Shown: positions 1 to 13,793, counted from the stretch's first letter. The stretch is DNA of 64,000 nt from Spongospora subterranea f. sp. subterranea (GCA_049724395.1 JAUGWO010000102.1:406257-470256), one strand, 5' to 3'. Made by a program: numbers and translations. The notes: generated by a model not told the origin, from the letters alone.

Positions 1-700
1 TTAAACGATGGGCTTTCGACCATCCCACGCCTCGATTGAGTTTTTCACTAGCTCGGCTAAAGCCCACCAATTTCAACGGAGTACAACTGCCTCAACGATA
101 TTCGGATAAATTCTGCTGTCTCTAGCAATATGTTGTAGTCCAACAACACCGTTATGTTTTGGTTTATACCGTTATTGTCCTTCAGACAGTGATTTCCTTA
201 AATCAAGTCTGTTAATCAAGTATCCATTGCTGGAAATCTTTCGCCATTTATCGGGCTCATCCATAATCGATTGAAAGCGAAACAAGCTGTTCGACTTTTG
301 TATGCCTTTGATCCGAACAGGATTCATCAGACTTAACCCGTCCCGTCGAAGTAGCGCCAGGAAAATCGACTGCTGTCGAGATGAAGATGGCAACATACCG
401 AGCATCAGCAGAGAATTTTGCATTGAATGGACCCATCATATCTGAATACACAAATTTAACTGAACGAATGTCTGAGGCTGGAGACTGGTTCTGGTTAGTG
501 TCCCTTTTACCACATGATGCAATTGTTGATTTGCCTCCCATTCATATCCCGGGACTTTATAGCAAGAATTGAATTCGCTGTGAATCAAAACCGAAGAGAA
601 TGGAAAATGTGGTGTCCTGAACGTTGGATCCAGCCTCTGCTAGGTTGCAGAATGTTTACGCAAACCGATGATCACACCGCGTTTGAGTTCGAAAAAACTT
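1..700 (-). mobile_element. Ty1/copia integrase fossil (fragment)
   Basis: Minus-strand translation gives pieces of a Ty1/copia integrase. One stretch (about 541-257) reads like the zinc-binding tail followed by the start of the catalytic core, with a SDMMGPF element and ARY...F spacing. A second piece near the window start resembles the end of the core, with a SIEAWDGRKP element typical of copia polyproteins. The family call rests on these motifs. The copy is old and broken by several disruptions. No LTR, gag or reverse transcriptase region is visible, and the element may run off the left edge. Confidence 0.6.
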
Positions 701-1506
701 CGACAGTGACCGTCAAATGAACTTCTGTTGATTTCGAGTTGGCGAATCTATCACTATTTGCCAAATAAACACAAGCGCGTTGAGCGCGGACGACAGACAT
801 CCCCCCCAAACTATATAGGCCAAATAGGATGAGCGATTTGCAGTTGGGCAAAGAGCGACCCTCAATGGACATCATTCCGATCATAACACTGAACGTCGCA
901 TATTTATTGACTTTTCCACGTAGATTCCGAGGAGAGATATCGTTGAGTTCTCAATCACGGCCGCAAGGAACCTTCATCAGTGGTGACTCAATGTCGGAGA
1001 TTCATGGGAGGAGCGAATCGGGTCAACGTCCTGGGGCTAATAATATCTTCGGGTTCCACAGGAAATATCCAGCCATTGATTATCATTTCTCATAAAGACA
1101 TTGTCCGAGATCGTGTTTGTCGGCCATCCAGCCATCTCAGCTCAGCTCGGCTACACCTGTCGGTCGAACGCCCCGGCCCATTATATCCCATACCGGTCAA
1201 TTATATCCCACGTCGGTCGTTATATACAATCCGCCGACTGTCTCTCAGCCATATATACAGGATATCGCCGATCCGCCGACTCTAGGGGTTAAGGGTTGTC
1301 GGAGTTTTCGCATTTGTCCGCCACGGCACTGGTGATTGATTCACTTCATCATCTCATTCTGGAATTCGTCGTTGATTGACAACAAGAACGTTGCTGCATC
1401 GACACGATCTTCCAGTTTTAAGGTGAGACCATACTGCCGTTGTGCTCTCCCCGTGCGTGTCTGATTCGTGGGTTCTTCTATAGCCTCCTCTTTTCTACTA
1501 CCTACC
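701..1506. other. Intergenic region upstream of the ABC-F gene
   Basis: No convincing gene is seen here. The stretch at 1180-1290 is rich in short TATATCCCA/TATATACA-like words and in CCGCC motifs and could be the promoter of the downstream gene. That assignment is inference from position only. Confidence 0.3.
1423..1483 (+). other. Probable 5' UTR intron of the ABC-F gene
   Basis: A GTGAG donor at 1423 and a pyrimidine-rich stretch ending CTATAG at 1483 delimit a 61-nt intron, the usual size in this window. It lies 23 nt before the first ATG of the coding region. A leader intron is common in highly expressed translation-factor genes. Confidence 0.55.
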
Positions 1507-3922
1507 ATGTCGAACCCAACTTACGATGCCAAGACCTTTCACCGTAAATTCGAGGAATCGTGTGGCTACCTGACGGTAGACCAATTCCCCCCTATCGATT
1601 TTGCGGAGAAGGGGCAAATCGAAATGCTCTTCCCCGTCTACCGTCGTGAACAGCTGGCCGCCGCCGCCAAGAAAATCAAATTGTCCAAGTTGATTGATAT
1701 CCCTGCTTTCGACCTTCGCACCCCCGACAACTGCGCTGATCTATTCAAGAACGCGCGCTTGGAGATTGAACCCCACAAACGCTGTGCCCTGTTTGGTATC
1801 AACGGCAGTGGAAAGACGAGTCTTTTCAACGCCATTTCCAACGGGGAAATCCGCGATTTCCCTCCGTACATGCACGTCCACCACATGAAGGAGCTCGAAC
1901 ATCACGATGAGGCTGATCAGATCAGCGTCCTCGACACTGTTTTGTGCTCTCACCCATACCACCGTGTTCTGCTGTGCATTGAGAAACACCTCAAGAGTCT
2001 GGTCGAGTCCGAACAAGATGCCGGACGTCTCGAGAAGCTTAAAGAGAACCTGGCATACGTTGAACAGCAAATGACTAGCAGCGGTGCTTACCAAGCTGAG
2101 AAGCGAGCAAAGCAGATGTTGCGAGTTTTGGGTTTCGACGAGACCGGTGAAGGCGCCCCATTGAGCTCATTGTCAGGAGGTCTTCGTATGCGTGTTGCTT
2201 TGGCTTCCGCATTCATCATCGATCCAGATGTCTTGTTGCTAGATGAGCCTACCAACCACTTGTACGTATTCACTCGATGGCCCGTTTGAAATTCGTGTGT
2301 TTACATGGCGATTCATAGGGATATGCCTTCCGTCCTTTGGTTAGAAAACCGTCTTCGTGCCTACAAGGGGTCGTATCTCCTGGTTACTCACGATCGTACA
2401 CTTTTGGAAAACGTCGTCACATCAGTTATGCTTATTCAAGATATGGTTCTGGAGTATTTCAGCTGTGGTTTCAAGGACTTCGAGAAACAAAAGGAGAAGC
2501 TGGATCAGGACCGTGCCAAGAGGATCGATACCTTTCTGCAAAGAAACCGAAACTTAGCTCCTGATGAACCGCTCTACCGGACCAAGATGGAGTACAAGGA
2601 GTGGCTTCGCGTCCGTTACGAAAGACAGATGATGCTTACCGGCAAATTCACGTTCAAAGCTCCTGAGCCTTTGGCTTGTTTGCCTGGTCAGGAGCAAGCT
2701 GATGTCTCGCTGATCAAGGTTGAAGACGTTCGGTTCACTTACGATGCTGAGAAAGGCCTGCCTTACATTTTCGACACCCCGATCTCTTATGAAGTCAAGA
2801 TCGGAACCCGTGTCGGTATCATGGGACCCAACGGTGCTGGTAAATCCACTTTCCTCAAGCTGATCACTGGCAAGTTGGTCCCGACTGAGGGCAAGATCAT
2901 TGTCAACCCAAAATTCACTCTTGCGTATTTCGGACAGCATTCGACCAAGGAATTGCAGCTTGATATGACGCCATTTGAATTCATGTGCGTGTCGTTCCCC
3001 AAGGCGAACCAAGGAGAACTCAAAAACCACTTAAAGAAGACGTCGATTTCTGATGATCCCATGAACACCAGAATGCGCGGGCTTTCGTTCTCACAGCGCT
3101 CCTGTGTTATTTTCGCCAAGCTCACGTTCGTACCTCCGCATCTGTTGATTATGGACGAACCTACCAACTTCTTGGATCTTGATTCCGTCGATTCACTTAT
3201 CACCGCCGTCAATAAGTTTTCGGGAGGTTTAATCGTTGTTACTCACAACCGTGACTTTTTGAAGCGTTGCAGCAAGCACTTCCTGTCGATTGTGCCAGGT
3301 GCCTTCCTCGAGTTCAACACGATGAAGGCTGCCGAACGAGCTACGTACTCCTTCATTACTGCTTTGGAAGAAGGACAGCTGATCGACCACAAGGCGGCGA
3401 TTATGAACAACCGTGGTGGTGGTGCTATTCACACCGAAGAGTATCTGGCCGAATCTGCCGCCCGTCTTACAGAGCAGCAGAGACTTGCCAAGGAGAAGGC
3501 TGATGCGTTTGGCCGCCGAACAGGAGCGTGTCCAAGCAATTGCTGCTGAGAAGGAGGCGAAGCGATTGGCGAAGGTTGCTGCACAGAAAACCGACTGGGT
3601 TGCTGGAGAGAAATGCTGGGCCCCGGTTGGTGGCAAATTTGTGTTGGCCACCGTTATGCGTAATATCCCTAGCATGGGAGTAACTGTTCAGCTGGAATCT
3701 GGGAAAACCGTCATGATCGAAGCGAAAAAGCTGAAGGTCGAAAACCCAGAATCTTCCGGTGCATCTTCGGAGAAACCAACTCCTAAGCCGCAAGCTAACG
3801 CAAACGGTGGTGGTTCCAGCCGTGGAGGGCGCGGGGGCTCCAGAGGTGGAGCTCAAGGTGGTGCACGTGGGGGCCAAGGTGGTCAACGCGGTGGGGCACG
3901 TGGTGGACGTGGCCGGTCCTAA
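1507..3922 (+). CDS. ABC-F ATPase, eEF3/New1-like
   Basis: Twin-cassette cytosolic ABC-F ATPase, probably a ribosome-associated translation factor. The first ATG after the leader intron (MSNPTYD) is taken as start. A 57-nt intron (2262-2318) interrupts the first Walker B region and restores DEPTNHLDMPSVLWLE. NBD1 has Walker A GINGSGKTS and signature LSGGLRMRV. NBD2 has Walker A GPNGAGKST and MDEPTNFLD, but its signature reads LSFSQRSCV, a degenerate form of LSGGQ. The long eEF3 N-terminal HEAT region is absent. The C-terminus has a small beta-rich stretch (WVAGEKCWAPVGGKF...) that looks Tudor/KOW-like, then a Gly/Arg-rich RGG tail suited to RNA binding. Reading frame shifts by one base at about 3500-3530 with no plausible intron, so an assembly indel is the likeliest cause. 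Length is about 785 residues. The family call is firm, the eEF3 subgroup less so. Confidence 0.85.
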
Positions 3923-3960
3923 TTGTACTTTACAGTCATGCAATTGCAGATGGGTCTATC

Positions 3961-3966
3961 AATAAA
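3961..3966 (+). terminator. AATAAA polyadenylation signal
   Basis: A perfect AATAAA lies 38 nt after the stop codon of the ABC-F gene, the usual distance for a eukaryotic cleavage signal. Confidence 0.5.
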
Positions 3967-4469
3967 GAGTTTAAATTTCCCAGATACTCTCACTCTGAAG
4001 CAAAACCCAATCATTTCGTCCACATCTGGATTTTGTCGTACATTTGTGTTCTCCATTTTTTGAAAATCTACTTGCGTATGATCCTGAAGAACAGGGATAT
4101 CTTCGTTTTGCGCACCGGGGAGCGCGGCAGTGGTTCCTGGCAGTCTTTGTTTTTCATCACTTGGCACCGCTGCGTCATGATCGCAACGATGTGGTTGACC
4201 ATGTATGCGCATAGGGTCCACGGGATCTCGAGTTTGTGGCGGTATTCGTCCAGTAGAAAAAAGAGTTGATGCACCCATTGAATCTCAAAATAAACCGTTT
4301 ATTTGATCGAACGGGACTGTACTGTACTGCCATGATTCACAGGCTACAAGAGTATCCGTATCACAGAGTCTGCGAAACTGATGAACGGAGCTCAGTCTGT
4401 CTTGTTTTCCAAAGTTCCAGCAGTTCAGAGTTGGACGTATGACGGATCGAAGAGTTATGTGATACCGTA
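3967..4469. other. Intergenic, weak small ORFs
   Basis: Holds overlapping small ORFs on both strands (for example a 68-codon minus frame at 4068-4274 starting MHQLFFLLDEYRH). None has recognisable motifs. This region separates the 3' ends of two convergent genes, so it is probably 3' UTR and spacer. Confidence 0.3.
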
Positions 4470-7400
4470 CTACAATGAGTTTAACATTTCTTTCACGTGC
4501 AAGGTCGATGCTGTGGCGAAATGATTTATGAAATATCGGATTCGCCGACGCTGGTCATAACAGAAAACGTTAGAAGCCGAACAATTTAACTGTTCAAGCA
4601 AAACTACCCAATTTTCCAGCATTTGAAGCAGAAGGTCTGAGGAATGCTGATCAACAAAATCATGCCCAAACATATCAATCTTGAATAACTTATGCTTCAT
4701 GATACATCTGAAGACAGTCAGATTGGCAATGCTTCCATCAATCTCTTTACCGAAAGAATAGATCCGCTAGTGAGAACACGAAATGCCCAACATGTCCTTT
4801 CATGCCATAGAAAATGAGTTCATCGATAATATAAAAGTAGTCTGCCAACAGCGTCTGATACTCGGGCATCTTCAATTCTAAAGTGATATTTCCAGAAGGT
4901 TTCGAAACACAACAGAGCAGATTACTGAACACAGTATCGAATTTAGGGAGGAATACTGATATGTTTTCTTCCAGTCTGTTGAAGGCGTATCCCTATTATG
5001 AAACGAGTGAGATTTCATTGAAAGTTTCCAACAGGGCATTAATACCAGTTTCGAGCCTGGAGCAATATAAAAAAGACTTGTAGATGACGTTGTATATCGT
5101 AACGCTACGACGTACTTTTCACATAGTGTGTCGGCGTTATAGACAACAAAGTGTTCTTCCACATAAGCTTGATTATCGAGCGATTTCAACCGAACACTAT
5201 CTGGAGTAACAGTTAGTATGAGACTATCGCCACGATCACGAACAGTGTTTTCGGCCTATGCATTTAAAATGAGCCTACAGACAAACAAGTGATGCCGATC
5301 ACACCATTTCAATGGAAAAGAAATTCGAATGGTGGCGAGCATCGATAACAAGAGGAGTGGGAAAGCAGTTCTCAGCGGTGATTTGGTAAAAAGGCGGCAT
5401 AATAACTGGATCTGTTATACTGGGAGATCCAAAGAATACGACCTCGAGAGACGACATCATGATTTGCGGCTGAAAACACGTTGCAAAAAATCGGATTGAA
5501 GCCTGGAGAATGTCACCGTCGGGTAGGCCTGATAAACCAATTGACCAACCTGAGAATCCTTGATAACCTTACAGTTGACGTTGATGAGAAAATCGAAGTG
5601 TTCAACAACGGTGTGTGTCGACTTCAAACCTTCACTCAATTGTGGATGAAAATGGACATAAACAGTGGTAGAAGATTCGGGTTGTAAAGTAAGAGAAGTA
5701 AACATCTTCAGCGTTGTGCACGAGAGTGAGAAATAAACATTGGAAAGAGAGTCTGCAGGTAAATCAGACGTTGCAACGAATTCCAGCGGTATACGAGATA
5801 GATTCGATATTTTGAACGACCTGTTGTTGTAATATTGTCCAAAAAAAATATCCCCCATATGGAGTTCAGGCAGAGGAGAATTCTTCATAAATGACGTATT
5901 TTCTGATTCAACAACGAAAACTCGCTCTGCCGCAGGTGTAGGTTTGGCAACAACCATTTCAATCCTGACAACCTTTTGCTCCATCGGGCGACCAGGAACC
6001 CCCAACAGTAAATAACCGGAGAATATTCCTTGCCGCTTGGTCGACAGTGAAAGCGTAAGCGTGACCGTATCATGTAGGGATGACAACGTCCCTTGAGAAC
6101 AAGACACAGTAAACCAATTTTTCAGGTCTTCACAGCTGATACAATCCTACAAAAATGAAATATGAATAAAAAAATTAAAGATAAAACTTGCGCTTACCGC
6201 AACGAATGTGATGGGAGACGTTGATTGATTCTCCAATAATAAATCCCATTCAGTGCATGCTAGCTCTGAGCAATCGAAGTCATGGCGACCAGCATTGATT
6301 AAATAACGATTGCAGCTGCCAGGAATAGCCAAGGCACCAGATAAGGTCAGCGCGGACGACGAGGGGCCAGGCGGTAAGGAATCCAATACTGATTTGGCGA
6401 CTCCAACATCACATTCAAGATTAACAAGAGGCATGAAATTTGCAGGCTGGCCGTTAACTGGGGAGTGCGAAGGAAACCGCTCAGATACTGAATCAAACAA
6501 TATTTCGACCGATCTCGAAAGAGGCGGATCGGCATCATCGAATACGTCAATAAAGCATGGGTTTTCTGGGATGTCTGGAAGTTGATCGATATGAACTGAA
6601 AATCGAACGTCAATGCTGACAGATGCCTTGAATAACGTCAAAACAAACCGGAAAATCAGACATGAGGGGCTTACATCAGGTGGCAGCTCAACAGTGTCAG
6701 TTGCGATTGTAAGCATATTGATAAAACGGTTATCGTTCGCACGAAACCTTAAATGAACCACTAAAGGCAAGGTTGCAGAAAGATTTCGGACCCCTAGAAT
6801 GAAAAGCAGTTTGAAAACATATTGAACAGAAGAGCCTACGATCTTACAGAAGCGGTTTTTTTGCGATAGTAAATTTTCAGGATTGTCTTCAACATCGTGT
6901 ATGTAAAACCTCATCCTACCAGACGACAGACAGTTCAGAGCAGCGTCAGGTACGTCTCTGGTCGTTAGTTACTGTACCTCTGCAACGATAATGTAAATCG
7001 TGGCCCAAGATTGAAGGATGCACAAATAGGAATCGTCTGGGGCTTTGAAAAGCCCATAGCAAGAAAGGATATAGAACCGATAACTAATTCACCGACGTCA
7101 ATCCTTGGTACTTTATCAGCGCTCGAAATCATCGAGACTACGCGTACTCCGACATCCATAATTTGGCCAAATTGAAGAACAAATTCCTTCAAAATTTGTA
7201 GATCACGAGTAATCACCTAAACCCTCAAATTATACTGGAAGTTTCAGATAAGACGGTCAATACCTTGATGGAAACAATGTTGCTATAACGAACATCAGCT
7301 GCAACATCGACATGCATCTCCCTTGAGAATACGGTGCTTTGGTTTTGTACTCGAAACCATTGCACGGAAGAACTCGAGTCATGCAATGATATGGGAGACA

Positions 7401-10400
7401 TTGAGATAGTATTATCAGTTGATAGGTTCAGCAGATGGATCGGTTGAGAGCGAACGCAGCCGGATACTAAAACGCGCATCTTCGAATTGCCAGGGTTGAA
7501 AAGGTTGATAAATCCAAGCTCGGCACTAAAACCACCGTCTTCATCACACGCAAGAGTTCTAGTACAAAGACTGATAGAAAAAGAACGCTGCTCGAATGAT
7601 CCCAAAACATGTAAAGAATGGAATTCACTATCCGACATAAACATCGAGGTCGGAAACGCACTCTGGTCCGTTTGAAAATGCAGCGGAATCTCATTTTCGT
7701 TGATAACTGTGAACTCGATTGGGACATCTTGCCAATTATTGTCGAAACCAATATTTCCAATGAGAATTACCGGGTTATCAATGCGGCCAGACGACACAGC
7801 TCTAACCCCAGAAAGGCGAATGCAAGAGATGGCGTCCCCTTCTGGTAGGTTATGAATCAACACATTGTATGTATAGCCAACGCAACGACCTGAATTGATT
7901 GTTTCCCAAAAAGGCGCTGGCCAACCATTAATGTATCAGATAAATCAATGTGCAACGAGACGGTAGCACCAGGAGCCAATAAACACTTGCCATGGTCAGT
8001 CCTATCACGATCATCGCCCCACCAAATATGGTAACCATCACTGGGGACATCCCTGATTGAAGCGGTAAGCGATAACTGTCGTCGCTCTGGGGTTTCGTTC
8101 AATATTGAAAATTGGTACGACGGTTTTCTATAAACACAAACAAAAATAGTCATGATGCGATGTTTGTCAATATGAGAGTTACCTACGTAATGAAGGTGAG
8201 GGACAATTCCGGATCATTTTTCAACTCGACGTATGAAGGATCACATTGCAAACAGAAATAATGCTCACGTTTCGGAAGCAAAACGGAGATATCATTACGG
8301 TCAAGAAAAAAACAAACACATATTTTGGCTATAGGTGAAGTTCTTCCTTGAGAATGCTTAATGTCAATATAACCTTGAAACAATCCGTACTCTTTGGCTT
8401 CAATAAGGAAAGAAAAAGTTAGAGATTCGAAGCAAGAGACAGTGCCGACAAGTTGGGTGTCGGGCATCAAAGTGTATAGCCGATGTGCTAGGAATAACCT
8501 GATAGGCAAACGGAATCAACTGACTGGGATTGGTGATTGAAAATTCGCCGCGAAGCAAAGCACCGGCAGTGTTCAACATCCCATAATCAATCGTGAGAAA
8601 TGTAGAATCAACGCGATTTTTCACGTTTACATCTGGATAACGTACGGCAACAGATAGAATCGGCAGCCCTATCTGAGTATGGAATATTTTGATAAACTTG
8701 TAGCTCTCACAACGATTGGATAAATCGTCAACCCTGAAGGTCAGACAACCGTAAATATCTCGGCATACACCTTGCATTGCTTGTTCCCGATCAACGTGGA
8801 AGCGCATCCGGACGAAAACCTGTTTTGATTGCAGCGATTCAACCACAAAAGTATCCAAAGGAGTGGCAGAGGTGAGCGAATCAAACAGCTGGACTTGGCG
8901 TACTAGATTGCAACGGATTGAGACGGAAACCATTCCAGTAACCTGACGATTATGCAATCGAAGTCGGTAAACTTTCTCGAAAAAATAGTCTTCAGGATCC
9001 AAAAAACCCTGGCCTAATTCAACAACCTCATTAACTGGGTTGCTAAGAAACCCTTGAATTTCGATCTGGCTCATGGAATTCGGCGCGTCCAAAGCAAACA
9101 CGATTGGTATGTAAATATCCTGGAAATTGGTTTGATCCCTAATTACCGCCATACAGCTCTTAACATTTGGCACACTGAGTGGGAGCGTCGGGATAACTGT
9201 CAACTGGATTTTGGAATTGGCCAATATATCAACGCTCAGCGAAGTTCGGGAACATCCGTTTACTGGACAAATAAAACTTATGCACTCATGTTGGGGATTA
9301 ACAGACACCATAAGCGATACATTGCAAGAAGAGGCGTTTGCGACAGTTAATTTGGACTGGTCAGCACGATTGACACATAACCGAGGCGGATGCACAATAA
9401 TTGAGGATTTGCCCAAGCTGACGGCAATCCGTACAGAGCGGCTGATCTCTGATGACGAAAGTAGTAGTAACCCAGATACAGTTTTGTTCGGAAACTCAAA
9501 ATTTGAACCGGACCTGTTCCGCCATTTAGTCATTATGACAAGAGCGTCGGTGGCTCGGAAAACAATAGTTTCCGTCTTTTGAGAACTCCCTGGAAAGGTC
9601 AATTCGCGATAGGTATGAGCATCACTAAAAGATTCAGGCAGGGCAGTGCAGTTTTCGATGATGCAAATAGAGAATATCATACCCTCTGATATATATGGAT
9701 CATCACATCTCCAAGAAACCGAAATTGACGACTTTTCGGACTCCAACAATCCTTTCGATAGAGGAGGATTGTAAAGTGCAAACGGAAGTAAAAAGATGAA
9801 CGGCCATGAAATAATCTCAGGTGACTGCCAAGAGTATGGAGATGACCAAAACCGAGGAACTGATAAACGTAAGATGTCTCGATCGTCCGAGAACAATCGC
9901 CAACTGGCACTATGGCTATCATGAGGCAAGTCGAGATTAAAAATAAATCTTGATAGGACGTGGAGATTCAAAGCTGATAATCCGCGAGAATCGCTGATGG
10001 CTGAAAACGCTGGAGATGCATCATCTGACGACGGCTTCTGGGTTCTAACCAACCTTCTGATCGGGGAGCTGGAGACAGAGCGCGGAACATTGTTTCCGGC
10101 ACGCAGCCGACTGAATCGTGGATTTCCAGCTGACAGACAATGTGACGAAATGGACCTATTACTAGTAGTATGCAAAAAGACATCCATTTCGCTGAGAATG
10201 CTTTGATACGCATCACTGTCTCTACATATTTGAACTGAGAACTTGACGTCACGCACGTAGTCCTTGTTTTTCTCTTCCTGACGAAAAACGTTAAAAGTCC
10301 ACGTTTTGGCAGTTCTGGACGCTGTGGCAACCTACGTGGACTAAGATTACACCTTTTACACAAGCAACTAGTGCTGATGGAAAGTCATCGAATTCCACAT

Positions 10401-13400
10401 TGGCGTCCGTAGCGGAAGATACGAAGGTAACAAACACGTTTTGCACCGCGCTTGGTGGCAGAGTTAGCACCAGACTGTTTGCTGACACAGTATTTTCAAT
10501 CTCCTGCCCTGTATCTGCGTCGCTAAAACTGGCATCGGACGCCGCCAAGCGGCAAAGTTCACTTAACCGACGATGAATTTTCTACATACATAAGTCAAAG
10601 TCTTCGCACCAAACGTCCACATACCTTAATTTTTTCCTTCTGGTTCTTTCTTTCAGCAATTCGCGCAGTTTATTTTCAAGTTTTTCTCGCTCTTCGTCAC
10701 GATCAACGCTAGACACAGCAGGTCCAAGCGACAAATCCCCTGCTTCGAATAAGATATGACTACCGATTTGGGATTGTGTTGTTTCCAGCTGTATATATCA
10801 AAGGACTAAACAAGCAGATTGAAGTGCTGAATATACACCGACCTGGACGCGGATTCTTCGAACCCTGTCGCTAATATTTTTAATCAAAAGCTTGCGTTTA
10901 CGGGAGCGTCCCCCCAGTATGCAATAGCCAAAATCGATAACGATAGCTTGAAGCCAGAAGTTGAATGGCTTCCTGATATCCGCTTTGATGTAAATAACCT
11001 GCAATGGGGGTCAGTATTGAGCACATGGAGGTTGGGTATACAGACAAAATCTAACCTGTTTGTCATGCCGGTCCTGCACATTTTGGAACGTGAGAGATTC
11101 AAAGAAGCGACCCGCCAACGAAGGTTTGAAAACCACAGGAATTTCTTTGATCTGATACGGGCGTAAAACCCCAATATAACCAGACGGGCAATCGATGTCG
11201 TCTGACGCAATCGAGCGCGTTTTGATTATGCAATACTGCAACGAAACATCACTTATATTGCTCACGACAAGCCCAAAGTGGTGGCGAGCCAGGTTTTGCA
11301 AAACCCCTAAAATTCTAGTTAGGAGCACAAAATAATCCGATCCCGAGATATTCACCAAAGTTGATATGCTTGAGAGAGAAATGCATTTTGGCATGGCAAA
11401 CCATCGCTTGAACGTTAATGATTTGATTTTCTAGAGGCGCGACAATTGCTGAGTCGCTATCCGATTTTGAGGCGAGCTGCAATGTCAAAGTTGCGGGCAT
11501 GTTTTTTAATTTCCCGCGTATATATGGGTGGATTATTGCCTCTAAACAATAAACCAGCAATAGCGGTAAAGACTGATGAGGACCTAAAACAAGTACTTCA
11601 GCAGGAGTAACCAGTTTGTCTTGAACTGCTCGTCTGAAGTTTTGGAGGCGCTGAATTTCTTCCTGAACCGCTAATAGCTGATTGCGTTCACCAGATGACC
11701 AGGTAGGGATATCAACAAGTTCATGTGAGACTAAAGAACCTAGATCGAGGCATGTATCATCTTCATCGACAACCTGAGCTTGGGAAGAGCGGTATACTGC
11801 AAGATCTTCTAAAGACGAGACTTTGCAGTTTATGGTTAAAATAGAAGAAGTCTTGTTGACTAAGGTGAACAGTTTCGCCGCTGGAAAATTTAGCATTAGC
11901 TTTCCAAAATCAATGATGGGGGTGTCCAAACGACTGGTGCCACAACCATTGCCGACATCTATATCATAGACTGAATGGCGTCCAGCATCTGCCGGATCAA
12001 AATTCTTAGAAAAAACAACCACCGAATGGAAGTCACTATGATTGTGCATATTGAAAAGCTGAACTTCTTTCTGATACGAGGAAGTACGTCTCTGTGGAAC
12101 TAGCTTTAGCCGAACTTCCTGGGAAGAACGAGGTCCAAGTTCGACCGGGTTCTTATTGACAGATAGCACCTTCGACTCAAACTGAAGCATCACCGACGTT
12201 GGAAGGTCCGACAGGTTTTGAACTGTGAATGAGGCAACTGCAGGAGAGGCAATGGCAATCTCTCCAAAATTGATGATCGAGGTGGAAACTGTGGTTTGAG
12301 AGGTGCACACGCGGAGCTGTGCAGCGGATTGAACGCGAATGCTTGCCATGAATAGAAGACTGAACGCTTGCCCCCCGGCAATTAAACGAAACACGAAATT
12401 TCACCGATTTTAACCGTGTTCGGTCTGAACGATCGCCGATTACTTCATCACCTGAGGCCGTCTCAAACGATCCAGCAATCGCGTCACTTTGATTTAATGT
12501 CGAAGCACTGTTGAACAATAGGCGAACTTGCCGCTCTTTTCCTGGTAATATCAAAAGCTCACTGATGACGTCTTTCATGGAAAGGGGCGATTGCTCCTGG
12601 TCAATGGCATTACCGAACGCTGCAGAGGGTTTTCGTAGATGACCTGAAGCGAACTGCAATCGAGACAATGAGCCCACCCGTGACAAACTACCTGAAAGAC
12701 TTGTGGCACTACCACCTAAAGGAATATTGAAATCATCACTTTCATCCTCAGAACCTGGCTGTGAAACAGGAAATGTCTGAATCGATTTGGAGACGTCAGC
12801 CGTAGCCGAACGAGCATCTTCTTCAAGTAAGAACGATAACGTCTCAGGAGAAGACGCGCTTGATGACATGAATACCTCTAAAGGCATTTGAGTCAGGTTT
12901 TTTAACAACAGGCTTCGAACAACTGTTTCGCCAGAAAAGCAGTCCCCGAAATCGATCGACTCTGGAGTGATATCGAGGCCTGATTCGCGTGTTTCGGCGG
13001 AGACAGCTGCATACACAGGAATCCTATCGGTGTTGCGAGAATCAAGAAGATTTTCCAGGACCAACTCTTGTACGTTGTCACCTAAAGAAAGATGATTCGA
13101 ATGAAAGTGAACCTTGATACGGAGGTTTGACGACCCTTGAATCGGGTGGCGCGCAAGAAGAGGCAATCCCGTCTCGTAATCAATAAAAGTAAAACAGGAG
13201 TTTAATCCACTCCCAATTTTCAATGAAAACTTCGTCGCAATTTCTGAATAGTTCTGGATTGTCACCTCTTTCACATCAGCCTTTCCCAAAGCACAGTCAA
13301 AAGATACTTCTTTGGCGTCGAACGCTAGCATAGATCGGCAAAATCGAGACGTCAAAGCGACTGATAGGCTATCGAGCCCCAAACGAAACACTAACGTTGA

Positions 13401-13793
13401 ACGCCAAGTAATCGCATTGAACCTTTTCAAACCTGACCCTCGTGAAGATGTGCCCATTGGATGAACAACCAACACAAGTTTCTTCTCCTCTTTTGAAGTC
13501 AAATTGCAGATTGGGCCGTCATAAAGATTCCCTTGCGTATTGAAGACGCTCAGATGTTGTTCCATAGCGATACCAAGGTTCGGATTAGTAAGTTGAATGG
13601 AAACCAATTGGGGAAGAAGCGCATCCTGGACGGAGAAAAACAGAACCTCTGTCGATCGTAATGAGGACCGAACAGCGATTTGCCGAAGGGCGCAATTGCT
13701 TCCATCGATAATGTCCCCAAGGTCAATAAACCCGCCAGGGGCTAATACAGATAATCCTCCCGACCTGATCCAGCCGCCGCCATGATCCCCCAT
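4470..13793 (-). CDS. Giant ASH/MSP-type beta-sandwich repeat protein, probably ciliary or centrosomal
   Basis: One minus-strand gene of about 9.3 kb with many short introns, roughly 2.7-2.9 thousand residues. It starts MGDHGGGWIRSGG at 13793. The body repeats an Ig-like beta-sandwich signature of the ASH/MSP/PapD type: a strand of the kind ITPESIDFGDCFSGE or SIINFGEIAIAS, then a V..F.(L/V).N(L/K)(S/T) strand and a phosphate-like polar end such as ESTTVYVHFHP. Such repeats occur in Hydin, CFAP47, CFAP65, SPD-2 and ASPM. A serine-rich linker lies near residues 330-400. Exons were checked at the 3' end: a 53-nt intron (5045-4993) joins GSKL to GYAFNRLEE, and another near 4742-4701 leads to the last exon, ending MLNSL. 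No kinase, helicase or transmembrane part is seen. Family membership is supported; orthology to a named cilium protein is not established. Confidence 0.7.

Noticed and set aside
1101-1335. Short plus ORFs before the ABC-F gene
   Set aside because: Low-complexity translation of repeated TATATCCCA/CCGCC words with no protein-like features.
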